From positions 1-33,980 of the forward strand of contig JACMOJ010000544.1 in the NCBI GenBank assembly GCA_014378085.1: a stretch of 33,980 nt of DNA. Direction: 5' to 3'. Below, one piece after another: positions 1 through 7,839 of this stretch (position 1 is the stretch's first letter; each line of letters begins with the position of its first letter). Below the pieces are notes generated by a model. That model worked only from the letters and a program-made list of their open reading frames with translations. It was not told the origin of the DNA and searched no databases. The position numbers and the translations under genes were made by a program. Origin of the DNA: Burkholderiales bacterium. GTDB lineage: Bacteria > Pseudomonadota > Gammaproteobacteria > Burkholderiales > Usitatibacteraceae.

Positions 1-735
1 CCAATCTTCGAGTGCAACCCCTTTAGTCGCAAGGTCGGCAAAGGTGGTCGCATCCGGCGCAATGATGCCGGTCTTGGCGCCGAGTTCGGCTGACATATTG
101 CTCATCGTCAGCCGTTCATTCATCGACATGCCGACGACGGTGGTGCCTGCATATTCGATGACTTTGTAGTCGTTGTTCATGCCAAGTGTGGCGCAAAGTT
201 TGAGCAATATGTCTTTTGCGGTAAGGCCGCGACCCAAGCTGCCATTCCACTCCACACGAATGGTCGCCGGTACTCGCACCCAAATCTCACCGGTGGCCAA
301 CACACCGGCCATCTCCGTTGCGCCAATACCGACCATGAATGCCCCGTACGCGCCGCCCGATGGCGAGTGTGAATCACCGCCCACCGCAAACAGACCGGGC
401 TTCATATGCCCGCGCTCCGGCAAGATGACGTGACAGATGCCCTCACCATCATAGAAGTTATTTATCTTGTGCAACACCGCAAACTTGCGCGTCAGCGACA
501 AGATACCGGCGGAGTCCACATCAACGGCCGGAGTGTAGTGGTCTGACACCAATACCACTTTCGACGGGTCCCAAATGCCGACGCCAAGTTCTTTGAGTTT
601 TGACTCCACGCGGCGTGGGCCACCGGAGTCGTGCATCATCGCTAGGTCGACCTTGCACGTAACAATTTCACCAACCGCGACCGACGCGCGGCCGGATGCA
701 CGAGCAATGATTTTTTGAGCAATGGTTTGGGTCAT
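1..735 (-). CDS. LeuC/HacA-like aconitase-family dehydratase, large subunit (3' end cut by window edge)
   Basis: Reading the minus strand from an ATG at 735 gives 245 uninterrupted codons up to the window edge. The start reads M-T-Q-T-I-A-Q-K-I-I-A-R. Aconitase-superfamily signatures are visible: VSDHYTP near residue 65, VGGDSHSPSGGAYGAF near residue 120, and GATEMAGVLATGEIW after it. LeuC-type proteins isomerise or hydrate hydroxy-diacids with a [4Fe-4S] cluster and need a small LeuD-type subunit. The cluster cysteines lie beyond the sequence shown. The family usually has about 420-470 residues, so roughly 55% is present. The biosynthetic leucine locus (leuB) is at the other end of the window, so this may be a paralogue for another hydroxyacid, such as a dimethylmalate- or homoaconitate-type substrate. 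It is divergent from the gcdH operon and could share its control. The family is secure; the substrate is unknown. Confidence 0.85.
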   Translation of the reverse strand, partial: MTQTIAQKIIARASGRASVAVGEIVTCKVDLAMMHDSGGPRRVESKLKELGVGIWDPSKVVLVSDHYTPAVDVDSAGILSLTRKFAVLHKINNFYDGEGICHVILPERGHMKPGLFAVGGDSHSPSGGAYGAFMVGIGATEMAGVLATGEIWVRVPATIRVEWNGSLGRGLTAKDILLKLCATLGMNNDYKVIEYAGTTVVGMSMNERLTMSNMSAELGAKTGIIAPDATTFADLATKGVALEDW

Positions 736-957
736 AGCGTCAAGGTCGCACTGAACTGCAGGAATGTCATAACGGATAACCGTGGTTTGGCAAAAAAAGT
801 AAGGATTCTCAACCGCCTGCGTAACGTAAAGTGCCTGCGCTATTTGCTGGGATGAAATTCCTCGTCGCGCGATAATGCGGTGCCCGCTCGGAATGACAGT
901 GGAATATTGTAATTCGCTGTGGCGCTTTTAGAAAACGGCACCGTCACAAGCTAAAAG

Positions 958-969
958 TTGTCCGGACAA
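958..969. promoter_or_regulatory. 12-bp perfect palindrome, candidate operator in the divergent intergenic region
   Basis: TTGTCCGGACAA at 958-969 is an exact palindrome in the 327-bp gap between the LeuC-like gene (start 735) and gcdH (start 1063). It lies 94 bp upstream of gcdH. The shape resembles operators of FCD-type GntR regulators (TTGTC/GACAA half-sites), which often control acid catabolism; that assignment is inference. I see no convincing -35/-10 pair and no regulator gene in the window. The rest of 736-1062 has no credible ORF or terminator. Confidence 0.4.
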
Positions 970-1062
970 ATTATCATGCATTTGCTAAACTACCGCAATC
1001 GTAACCCACCACCATCTAGGATAGCGTTGCAACCGTCCTCGTATTGAATACCGGAGTGCAGT

Positions 1063-2256
1063 ATGAAACCAAACGATATGAAGGCAAATTTCAAGTGGGA
1101 AGACGCGCTTCTCCTTGACGACCAGTTATCCGACGAAGAACGGATGGTGCGCGACCAAGCGCAGGCCTATTGCCAAGAAAAACTGATGCCGCGGGTGCTG
1201 CATGCTAACCGCAATGAAGTATTCCACCGCGAGATCATGAATGAAATGGGTGCCCTTGGTTTGCTCGGTGCCACCATCGATGGTTACGGGTGCGCAGGCG
1301 TGAATCACGTTTGCTACGGGCTAGTGGCGCGTGAAGTGGAACGTGTGGACTCAGGCTACCGATCGGCAATGAGTGTTCAATCCTCGCTCGTGATGCATCC
1401 CATTTACGCGTATGGCAACGAGGCACAGCGCGAAAAGTGGCTGCCGAAGTTGGCCACCGGAGAACTAGTCGGCTGTTTTGGTTTAACCGAGCCCGACGCG
1501 GGCTCAGATCCTTCGTCGATGATCACGCGCGCCACTAAAGTCGATGGTGGGTACATCGTCCACGGCGCGAAAATGTGGATTACCAATTCTCCGATCGCGG
1601 ATGTGTTTATTGTTTGGGCGAAAGATACGTCCGACGACGACACGATCCGCGGCTTTGTGTTGGAAAAAGGCATGAAGGGACTCAGCGCCCCGAAAATCGA
1701 AGGCAAGTTCTCACTACGCGCTTCGATCACCGGCGAGATTGTCATGGATCAGGTATTTGTGCCCGATGCGAATCTGCTGCCAAACGTGAAGGGGCTAAAG
1801 GGACCGTTCGGTTGCTTGAATAAAGCCCGTTACGGCATTAGCTGGGGCGTGATGGGTGCGGCCGAGTTCTGTTGGATGCAATCGCGCCAGTACACGTTGG
1901 ATCGAATGATGTTCGGCAAGCCACTTGCCGCCACGCAGCTGATCCAGAAAAAGCTGGCGGACATGCAAACCGAAATCACACTCGGATTGCAGGGCGCGTT
2001 GCGGCTTGGACGCTTGATGGATGAAGGCCGTGCGACACCGGAAATGATTTCGTTGATGAAACGCAATAACTGCGGCAAGGCACTCGACATCGCGCGCGTG
2101 GCACGCGACATGCACGGCGGCAACGGTATCGCTGATGAATACCACGTCATCCGCCATGCGATGAACCTCGAAGCGGTAAACACCTACGAAGGTACCCACG
2201 ATGTCCACGCGCTGATTCTTGGGCGTGCACAAACTGGGCTGAACGCATTCTTTTAA
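1063..2256 (+). CDS. gcdH: Glutaryl-CoA dehydrogenase (acyl-CoA dehydrogenase family)
   Basis: This 397-residue flavoprotein is the usual length for GcdH, which oxidises and decarboxylates glutaryl-CoA to crotonyl-CoA with FAD, passing electrons to ETF. The C-terminus contains [19 protein letters not shown], with the expected catalytic base at about Glu376. The [13 protein letters not shown] segment (Arg100) matches the part of GCDH that contacts the substrate carboxylate. [13 protein letters not shown] and [13 protein letters not shown] are typical FAD/acyl-CoA dehydrogenase segments. An SD-like CGGAG precedes the ATG at good spacing. It heads an operon: the next gene begins 12 bp after its stop. 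The downstream amidase and ring-hydrolase genes suggest the glutaryl-CoA here comes from an amide or imide rather than only from lysine or tryptophan breakdown. A close paralogue acting on a related dicarboxyl-CoA cannot be excluded. Confidence 0.92.
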   Translation: MKPNDMKANFKWEDALLLDDQLSDEERMVRDQAQAYCQEKLMPRVLHANRNEVFHREIMNEMGALGLLGATIDGYGCAGVNHVCYGLVAREVERVDSGYRSAMSVQSSLVMHPIYAYGNEAQREKWLPKLATGELVGCFGLTEPDAGSDPSSMITRATKVDGGYIVHGAKMWITNSPIADVFIVWAKDTSDDDTIRGFVLEKGMKGLSAPKIEGKFSLRASITGEIVMDQVFVPDANLLPNVKGLKGPFGCLNKARYGISWGVMGAAEFCWMQSRQYTLDRMMFGKPLAATQLIQKKLADMQTEITLGLQGALRLGRLMDEGRATPEMISLMKRNNCGKALDIARVARDMHGGNGIADEYHVIRHAMNLEAVNTYEGTHDVHALILGRAQTGLNAFF

Positions 2257-2268
2257 CGGGAGCCTGTC

Positions 2269-2931
2269 ATGGAACTGTCTGACAAAACGGCTCGCCAGAT
2301 TTGGCAAGACATCAAAGCCAACCCAAACCGCGCCAAATTTGGTTTCGGCAAGAAGGCGGCGCTGATCAATATCGACCCGCAAAAAGCGTACACGAAGGTG
2401 GATGAATTTAAGACCGCCTACGCAACCGATCCTCGCCAGATTGAATACATCAACGAACTTTCCAAACGTTTTCGCAACCTGAAGTGGCCGGTGGTGTTCA
2501 CCTACGTCGCTTATATGGAATCCGGTGAAGACGCTGGCGTGTGGGGAACCCGCACCAGCACGCCCGATTCGCTGCAAAACATTAAGTTTGGCTCGCGGCG
2601 CGCGGAATTCGACGACCGCGTCGAGGTCGACCGCCAGCGTGATGTGATTTACTGCAAAAAAATGCCGTCGGTGTTTTTTGAAACACAACTGCAATCGCTG
2701 TTGGTGTGGCATCAGGTTGATACGCTGATTGTCACGGGCGGATCTACCTCCGGCTGTGTGCGCGCAACGGTGGTGGATAGTCTGGCGCATGGCTACCGCA
2801 CGATTGTGCCCGAGGAGTGTGTCGCGGATAAGCATGAAAGCTATCACTTCGCCAACCTCACCGACATGATGCTGAAATACGCCGACGTGATGAATGTGCA
2901 GGATGTGATGCACTGGCTAGACAACCAATAG
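2269..2931 (+). CDS. Isochorismatase-fold cysteine hydrolase (N-carbamoylsarcosine amidase / maleamate amidase-like)
   Basis: The 220-residue protein has the isochorismatase/nicotinamidase fold. The likely triad is Asp36 (LINIDPQKAYT), Lys130 (CKKMPSVFF, three residues before the Ser as usual) and Cys163 (TGGSTSGCVRATVVDS, preceded by the segment that forms the cis-peptide in this family). These enzymes cleave amide or N-carbamoyl bonds and release ammonia, as in maleamate amidohydrolase, N-carbamoylsarcosine amidase and nicotinamidase. True isochorismatase is less likely because the active cysteine is present. GGGAG precedes the ATG. It lies 12 bp after gcdH and 10 bp before the first deacetylase-like gene. 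The natural substrate is not known; a half-amide of a dicarboxylic acid is my inference from context. Confidence 0.85.
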   Translation: MELSDKTARQIWQDIKANPNRAKFGFGKKAALINIDPQKAYTKVDEFKTAYATDPRQIEYINELSKRFRNLKWPVVFTYVAYMESGEDAGVWGTRTSTPDSLQNIKFGSRRAEFDDRVEVDRQRDVIYCKKMPSVFFETQLQSLLVWHQVDTLIVTGGSTSGCVRATVVDSLAHGYRTIVPEECVADKHESYHFANLTDMMLKYADVMNVQDVMHWLDNQ

Positions 2932-2941
2932 CCAACAACTC

Positions 2942-3856
2942 GTGAAAGACGATCCGGGCTATTACGACTACTGGCCGTATTCAAATCGGCCCAAGATCAC
3001 TTGGCCGAATGGCGCTAAGCTCGCCTTCTGGGTCGCGCCAAACATCGAGTTCTATGAGCTCAACCCACCGAAGAATCCATCGCGTGCGGCCTGGCCCCAC
3101 CCCGCACCTGCGGTGCCGGGTTACAGCATTCGTGACTACGGCAATCGCGTGGGCCACATGCGGCAAATGAAGTTGCTCGACAAATACGGCATTCGCGGCT
3201 CGATATCCCTTTCCACCGCGCTTTGCACACACCACCCCGAAATCGTCGAGATGTGTCGCGAGCGCGACTGGGAATTTTTTACCCACGGCATTTACAACAC
3301 CCGCTACACGTACGGAATGACTGAGGCGCAAGAGCGCGCCATGATTTTGGAATCGATGGAAACCATCGAACGCGCCGTCGGCAAACTACCGGCGGGTTAT
3401 CTCGCGCCTGCACTGTCACATTCAGAAGTGACCATTGATTTGTTCGCCGAACTTGGTGGCTCCTACACATGCGATCTCTTTCACGACGACCAGCCGACCC
3501 CCGTGCGCGCACGCAGTGGAAAACGTTTTGTTTCCGTACCCTATTCGCTGGAACTTAATGACACGATCGTTTATGTGGTCAACAAAATTCCACCGCGTCG
3601 TTACGGTCAGATGATCAAAGACAGTTTTGACCGGCTCTACGCGGAAGGTGCCGCGTCGGGCACGGTGATGTGTATTCCGACCCACAACTATCAAGTCAGT
3701 TGCCCGCATCGGCTGAAGGCCTTCGAGGAGGCGCTGGAGTACATTACCGGCCACCCTGATGTCTGGGTGACCACCGGCCGCGAAATCGCCGACTACTATC
3801 TGGCGCACCACTACGATGCTGCGCTCGCTGATATCAACAGTGGGCGCAAAGCATGA
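2942..3856 (+). CDS. PuuE-like polysaccharide-deacetylase-fold hydrolase (copy 1)
   Basis: This 304-residue protein starts at GTG 2942. An in-frame stop lies just upstream (TAG at 2918), so GTG is the first usable start; no clear SD is visible. It carries the (beta/alpha)7 NodB-like pattern of PuuE-type proteins: WPNGAKLAFWV near residue 21, YSIRDYGNRVGHM near 61, THGIYNTRY with His115, and CIPTHNYQVSCPHR with His248. The canonical TFDDG metal motif of chitin deacetylases is not seen. PuuE allantoinase, and from memory a cyclic imide hydrolase, are ring-opening amidohydrolases built on this fold, so a ring amide is a better guess than a polysaccharide. There is no signal peptide, so the protein is cytoplasmic. 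Its stop overlaps the start of the next, paralogous gene (ATGA). Confidence 0.82.
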   Translation: MKDDPGYYDYWPYSNRPKITWPNGAKLAFWVAPNIEFYELNPPKNPSRAAWPHPAPAVPGYSIRDYGNRVGHMRQMKLLDKYGIRGSISLSTALCTHHPEIVEMCRERDWEFFTHGIYNTRYTYGMTEAQERAMILESMETIERAVGKLPAGYLAPALSHSEVTIDLFAELGGSYTCDLFHDDQPTPVRARSGKRFVSVPYSLELNDTIVYVVNKIPPRRYGQMIKDSFDRLYAEGAASGTVMCIPTHNYQVSCPHRLKAFEEALEYITGHPDVWVTTGREIADYYLAHHYDAALADINSGRKA

Positions 3857-4836
3857 ACGTGACCCAGCCACACCCATCGGTCGAGGATAGCTACCTTGAG
3901 TATCCACAACGTCGCTACGGCATGGATCACGAACGCTACGCTTGGTCGATGCTCGCGGATCGCAAGCCGGTGGTCTGGCCTAACGGCAGCAAACTCGCCG
4001 TGTGGGTCAATCTCAGTCTCGAACACTTTCCACTGAATCCCACATCTCCCTCTGCCGGCAAACCGGTGAAGTTGCCCGGTGGCATGACCATGCCTTACCC
4101 AGACCTGCGCCACTACACATTGCGCGACTATGGCAATCGCGTGGGCATTTATCGGTTGTTGAAGGCGTGCGACCAAACGAACGTGACACCAACCATCGCC
4201 ATTAACGCCGCATTGGTGTCACGGTATCCGCAGCTCGCCGGGCTGATTCGTGAACGCGGCGACGAGGTGATCGCCCATTCGTGGAGCATGGATACCGCAC
4301 ATGTCGGTGGCCTCGACGAAGCGGCGGAGGCGGCGCTGATCCAACAGAGCATGGATACCTTGAGCAACGCGTTCGGCAAGACGCCGACCGGCTGGCTGTC
4401 GCCGGGGAAATTGGAGTCCGCCAACACGCCAGATCTAATCAAGGCAGCGGGCATTGAATACTTCTGCGATTGGGTGAACGACGATATGCCGTATGCGTTT
4501 CATACCAAACACGGCGATCTCGTCGCGATGCCACTCTCCACAGAAATCGAAGACCGCTTTATTGTCATCGACAATTTTCAGTCGGAGCAATCTTGGGCGG
4601 AGCAAGTGATGGATGCCTGCGAGCTACTATTGGCCGAGGCGAACGAACAAGGTGGCCGCATCCTTTCGATCCCGTTACACGCCTGGGTGATGGGCCAGCC
4701 GCACCGCATCAAACATGTTGAAGCGGTGTTGGCACATGTGATGTCAAAACCCGGCGTATGGAATGCTTCTGCTGGCGAGATCTGCGCAACATGGCGAGCG
4801 CAGCAAACCGCCGCATCGGATAACAAAGCAGAGTAA
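3853..4836 (+). CDS. PuuE-like polysaccharide-deacetylase-fold hydrolase (copy 2)
   Basis: This 327-residue paralogue of the preceding gene starts in a 4-bp ATGA overlap, so translation is probably coupled. Shared landmarks are WPNGSKLAVWVNL near residue 42, YTLRDYGNRVGIY near 88, AHSWSMDTAH with His142, and IPLHAWVMGQPHR with His276. It has a longer N-terminus with a Gly/Pro-rich insertion around residues 64-85. The pair may form a heteromeric enzyme or act on successive ring substrates. No secretion signal is present. It ends the operon. Only a hairpin-type repeat lies between it and convergent cysS. Family membership is firm; the reaction is inferred. Confidence 0.82.
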   Translation: MNVTQPHPSVEDSYLEYPQRRYGMDHERYAWSMLADRKPVVWPNGSKLAVWVNLSLEHFPLNPTSPSAGKPVKLPGGMTMPYPDLRHYTLRDYGNRVGIYRLLKACDQTNVTPTIAINAALVSRYPQLAGLIRERGDEVIAHSWSMDTAHVGGLDEAAEAALIQQSMDTLSNAFGKTPTGWLSPGKLESANTPDLIKAAGIEYFCDWVNDDMPYAFHTKHGDLVAMPLSTEIEDRFIVIDNFQSEQSWAEQVMDACELLLAEANEQGGRILSIPLHAWVMGQPHRIKHVEAVLAHVMSKPGVWNASAGEICATWRAQQTAASDNKAE

Positions 4837-4890
4837 CGAAGCAAAGTAATGAAGAAGAGTCACAAAACACAGTTACAAAACTCTAACACT

Positions 4891-4930
4891 GGCGGGCTTT
4901 TACAAGAAAAAATGCCTGAAAACGCCCGCC
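4891..4930. repeat. Structured 40-bp dispersed repeat, copy A (between convergent gene ends)
   Basis: GGCGGGC (4891-4897), 19 bases, then TGAAAACGCCCGCC (4917-4930). The arms GGCGGGC/GCCCGCC pair perfectly over 7 bp, with a further TTTT/AAAA extension across one bulge. The same arrangement, with identical 19-base spacing and an A-tract at the same place in the loop, occurs at 24577-24616. A second short inverted repeat (CGCC-AAAT-GGCG, 4927-4938) shares one arm. It lies 41 bp past the cysS stop and may serve as a terminator for one or both convergent units, although no T-tract follows on either strand. Confidence 0.6.
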
Positions 4931-4971
4931 AAATGGCGAGTCTTAGTTCCTATTTTTACGTCGTCGGATAC

Positions 4972-6372
4972 TTACTTACGCCGCCACTCGGTGATGCCGC
5001 CCGGCTTGTCCTCGAGCACGATGCCGGCCGCGTCGAGTTGTTTGCGTATCTCATCAGCACGTGCGAAGTTCTTCGCCGCTTTTGAGGCGTTCCGCTCGGC
5101 CACCAGTGTCTCCACATCCAACGCGCCGGACGACGCCGCACCTTGTACAAACTGCTCGGGGATGTCTTGCAGCAATCCAATTGTGCCGCCAAGCGCCTTG
5201 AGCATTCCCGCCGCGTCGGCTGATGCAATGCGGTTGATCTCGCGACGCAGCTCATGCAACACTGCAAAGGCCGCCGGTGTATCGAAGTCGTCCTCCAACG
5301 CCGCGCGAAACCGTGCGGCATATGGGTTCGACCAATCGAGCGTTGTCTTGGCGAGGGGCACATCTTTCAGTGCGATATAAAAACCAAGCAGGGTTTGCCG
5401 CGCATCTTCGAGCGTATCCCACGAGTAGTTAATCTCGTTGCGGTAGTGACCTCGCATTAGAAAGAAGCGTACGGTCTCGCCACCTTGAACGGCGTCGAGT
5501 TTATCCAGCACGTCGCGCAGCGTAAAAAAGTTGCCGACGGACTTCGACATCTTTTCTTGATCGACGTTGAGGAACGCCGCATGCATCCAGTAGCGGGCGA
5601 ATTTTTTGCCCGAGCCCTCCTCAAACGCGCCTTCGCTCTGTGCGATTTCATTCTCGTGATGCGGGAACTGCAAATCCCAACCGCCGCCGTGGATGTCGAT
5701 TTCTTCGCCGAGCACTTCACGGCACATCGCCGAACATTCGATATGCCAACCGGGGCGACCATCACCAAAAATGGACGGCCACTTTGGCTCATTGGGCTTC
5801 GCCGCTTTCCACAACACAAAATCTAGCGGGTCGCGTTTGGCGCTCACGACGCCGACGCGTTCGCCTGCCTGCAGATCGTCAAGATTCTTGCGCGACAACT
5901 TGCCGTAATCTGGAAAATCACGCACCGAGTAGTAGACGTCACCGCTGTTGCCAACAGGATCAGCGCGGTAGGCAATACCCTTTGTTTCCAGCATGCGAAT
6001 GATGTCAAGCATGGCATCCACATACTGGGTGGCGCGCGGGCTGTGTGTCGGACGCAATAGTTTGAGCCGATCCGAATCCTCAAACATCGCTGCCGTCATG
6101 CGTGCTGTCAGCACTTCCATCGGTTCGCCATTCGCATTTGCCCGCTCGATGATCTTGTCGTCGATATCGGTGATATTACGAACGTAATTGACGTCGTAAC
6201 CAGTAGCCGTCAGCCAACGGAAAACCATATCGAAGATGGTAAAAGTCCGCGCGTTACCGATGTGATAAAAGTCGTATACGGTCGGGCCGCAGGAATACAT
6301 GCGAACCTTGCCGGGCTCGATGGTGTGCAGAACTTCTTTTTGGCGTGAGAGGGTGTTGTATAGAGTTTGCAT
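4972..6372 (-). CDS. cysS: Cysteinyl-tRNA synthetase
   Basis: This 466-residue class I aminoacyl-tRNA synthetase charges tRNA-Cys. Signatures are the zinc ligand Cys28 in YSCGPTVYD, the HIGH-type HIGNART at 37-43, [10 protein letters not shown], the HHENE zinc-binding segment, and KMSKSVGNF near residue 270. The C-terminal anticodon-binding region with a [12 protein letters not shown] helix is intact. The start and length match the family. It faces the accessory operon (convergent) and is divergent from the TPR gene, with a 346-bp gap upstream. Confidence 0.97.
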   Translation of the reverse strand: MQTLYNTLSRQKEVLHTIEPGKVRMYSCGPTVYDFYHIGNARTFTIFDMVFRWLTATGYDVNYVRNITDIDDKIIERANANGEPMEVLTARMTAAMFEDSDRLKLLRPTHSPRATQYVDAMLDIIRMLETKGIAYRADPVGNSGDVYYSVRDFPDYGKLSRKNLDDLQAGERVGVVSAKRDPLDFVLWKAAKPNEPKWPSIFGDGRPGWHIECSAMCREVLGEEIDIHGGGWDLQFPHHENEIAQSEGAFEEGSGKKFARYWMHAAFLNVDQEKMSKSVGNFFTLRDVLDKLDAVQGGETVRFFLMRGHYRNEINYSWDTLEDARQTLLGFYIALKDVPLAKTTLDWSNPYAARFRAALEDDFDTPAAFAVLHELRREINRIASADAAGMLKALGGTIGLLQDIPEQFVQGAASSGALDVETLVAERNASKAAKNFARADEIRKQLDAAGIVLEDKPGGITEWRRK

Positions 6373-6718
6373 GTTCGCAAGGCAATGTTGGCAATATTAG
6401 TTTGGCGCAAGGCGGCACGCCCTTTATTCGGCACGAAGTCCTAGGTTTCGGTTTCGACAATCGTGCTGGAATACTCTAATGGCCATGGACGCGAATCAAA
6501 TTCAGCCAGCGAGGACGGGTCAATATGCGAGGAGAGCCTGACGGCGACAGCACTCAACGACCGGACGACATCGATTGTAGGTGGCGCGGCGTGAGCCTAG
6601 GCGAGTGGAAACGCGGGCAGCGGCGGCGCAAACCTGCAGGGACATCATTGTTCGCATTCTTGGTGGCATTCTTGTTAGAATAGAGATTGCATTTTTTACA
6701 AATTATTCTTTTAATTCA
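6373..6718. other. 346-bp divergent intergenic region with a short direct repeat
   Basis: No credible gene is present between cysS and the TPR gene. An open frame continues upstream of the TPR start to 6581 but is Arg/Ala-rich and sits before a signal peptide, so I do not count it. GCATTCTTG occurs twice with a 12-bp period (6654-6662 and 6666-6674), and the second copy runs into an ATTC-N6-GAAT inverted repeat (6669-6682). This is AT-rich sequence directly upstream of the TPR gene and is the likely promoter area, but no -35/-10 pair stands out. Confidence 0.4.
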
Positions 6719-7816
6719 ATGAATTATACCATCTCGCCAGTAACGACCAAGGTCACTGAACGCACAATTGACCGCATCCAGACTCGACCTCACGCAAAAC
6801 TGGTCCAACATTTGGGCATTTTTCTGGGCTCGCTTTGTTTGTCGTTTTCGGCAGCGGCAGCACCAGCTGACGACTTTAAAGATGCCTCGAAACTTTATCA
6901 ACAGGGCAAGTTCGAACAAGCGATGAGTAAAATCAACGCCGGACTTGCGGTTCAGCCGAAGGACGCACAGGGACGTTTCCTCAAGGGCCTGATTCTCACT
7001 GAGCAGAAAAAACTCCCGGATGCGATCCAGACTTTCACCGGGCTCACTGAAGATTACCCAGAGCTACCTGAGCCGTATAACAACCTCGCCGTGTTGTATG
7101 CAGGACAGGGTAATTACGACAAAGCAAAAGCGTCGTTGGAACTCGCGATCCAGACAAATCCTGCGTATGCAACCGCGCATGAAAACCTCGGTGACATCTA
7201 TGCACAGCTCGCTCGGCGCGCCTACGACAAGGCGCTGCAACTCGATAAATCCAACATCACCGCGCAGTCGAAATTAGCGATGGTCAAGGAGATGTTCACA
7301 GTGCCAAAATCGACGGTGGCGTCTGCGAGTAAGACCGAGCCTGCAAAAACCGTCGGGGCGACCACCGCTGCAATAGCGCCTCCAATAACGCCTGCATCAT
7401 CGACCACATCGGCAGCATTCGCCACATCGGCCGCACCAGCCGCATCGGTCGGCAAATCGCCTGCCGCAACCGCTGTAACCAACGACGGCGTCAAAGCAGC
7501 CGTGCTGGCGTGGGCAAATGCGTGGTCGTCAAAAGATGTCGCCGGTTATCTAGGCTACTACGCGGCGTCATTTGAAACACCGGATGGTCTCGACCGCGGC
7601 GCTTGGGAAGCGCAGCGCAAGGAACGTATTGAACGTCCCAAGTCGATCAAGATCGATGTCACATTCCGCAGCATAAAAATCACGGGTAAGGAGGCCACAG
7701 CGACATTCCGCCAAGCCTATCGCTCCGATACGGTCAATAGCAATAACAACAAGACCCTAAAATTGGTCCGGGCTGGCGAAAAATGGCTCATCCAAACCGA
7801 GCGCAGCGGCGGTTAA
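6719..7816 (+). CDS. Exported TPR protein with C-terminal NTF2-like domain
   Basis: Starting at ATG 6719 gives 365 residues with a late signal peptide (hydrophobic GIFLGSLCLSFSAAAA, cleavage likely before PADDF near residue 48). About three TPR units follow: DASKLYQQGKFEQAMSKI, KGLILTEQKKLPDAIQTF, and NLAVLYAGQGNYDKAKAS. Then comes an Ala/Thr/Pro-rich linker and a roughly 110-residue NTF2/SnoaL-like domain (VKAAVLAWANAWSSKDVAGYL to the end). The downstream L,D-transpeptidase has a related C-terminal domain. A TPR gene at this place beside cysS and peptidyl-prolyl isomerases is common in betaproteobacteria. A periplasmic adaptor role in cell-wall maintenance is inferred from the neighbours. 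Confidence 0.75.
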   Translation: MNYTISPVTTKVTERTIDRIQTRPHAKLVQHLGIFLGSLCLSFSAAAAPADDFKDASKLYQQGKFEQAMSKINAGLAVQPKDAQGRFLKGLILTEQKKLPDAIQTFTGLTEDYPELPEPYNNLAVLYAGQGNYDKAKASLELAIQTNPAYATAHENLGDIYAQLARRAYDKALQLDKSNITAQSKLAMVKEMFTVPKSTVASASKTEPAKTVGATTAAIAPPITPASSTTSAAFATSAAPAASVGKSPAATAVTNDGVKAAVLAWANAWSSKDVAGYLGYYAASFETPDGLDRGAWEAQRKERIERPKSIKIDVTFRSIKITGKEATATFRQAYRSDTVNSNNNKTLKLVRAGEKWLIQTERSGG

Positions 7817-7839
7817 CCGTGCAACATGAGCGACGTCTC

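Noticed and set aside
2655..2690. A7 and T6 tracts inside the amidase gene as a frameshift or terminator signal
   Set aside because: The reading frame is intact across them and no stable stem precedes the T-tract.
1795..2913. Long minus-strand open frame (372 codons) opposite gcdH and the amidase gene
   Set aside because: His/Arg-rich translation with no known motif, lying antisense to two genes with full family signatures; it reflects GC-rich codon use on the other strand.
6581..6718. N-terminal extension of the TPR protein to 6581
   Set aside because: Arg/Ala-rich leader in front of a normal signal peptide; ATG 6719 gives a sensible exported protein.
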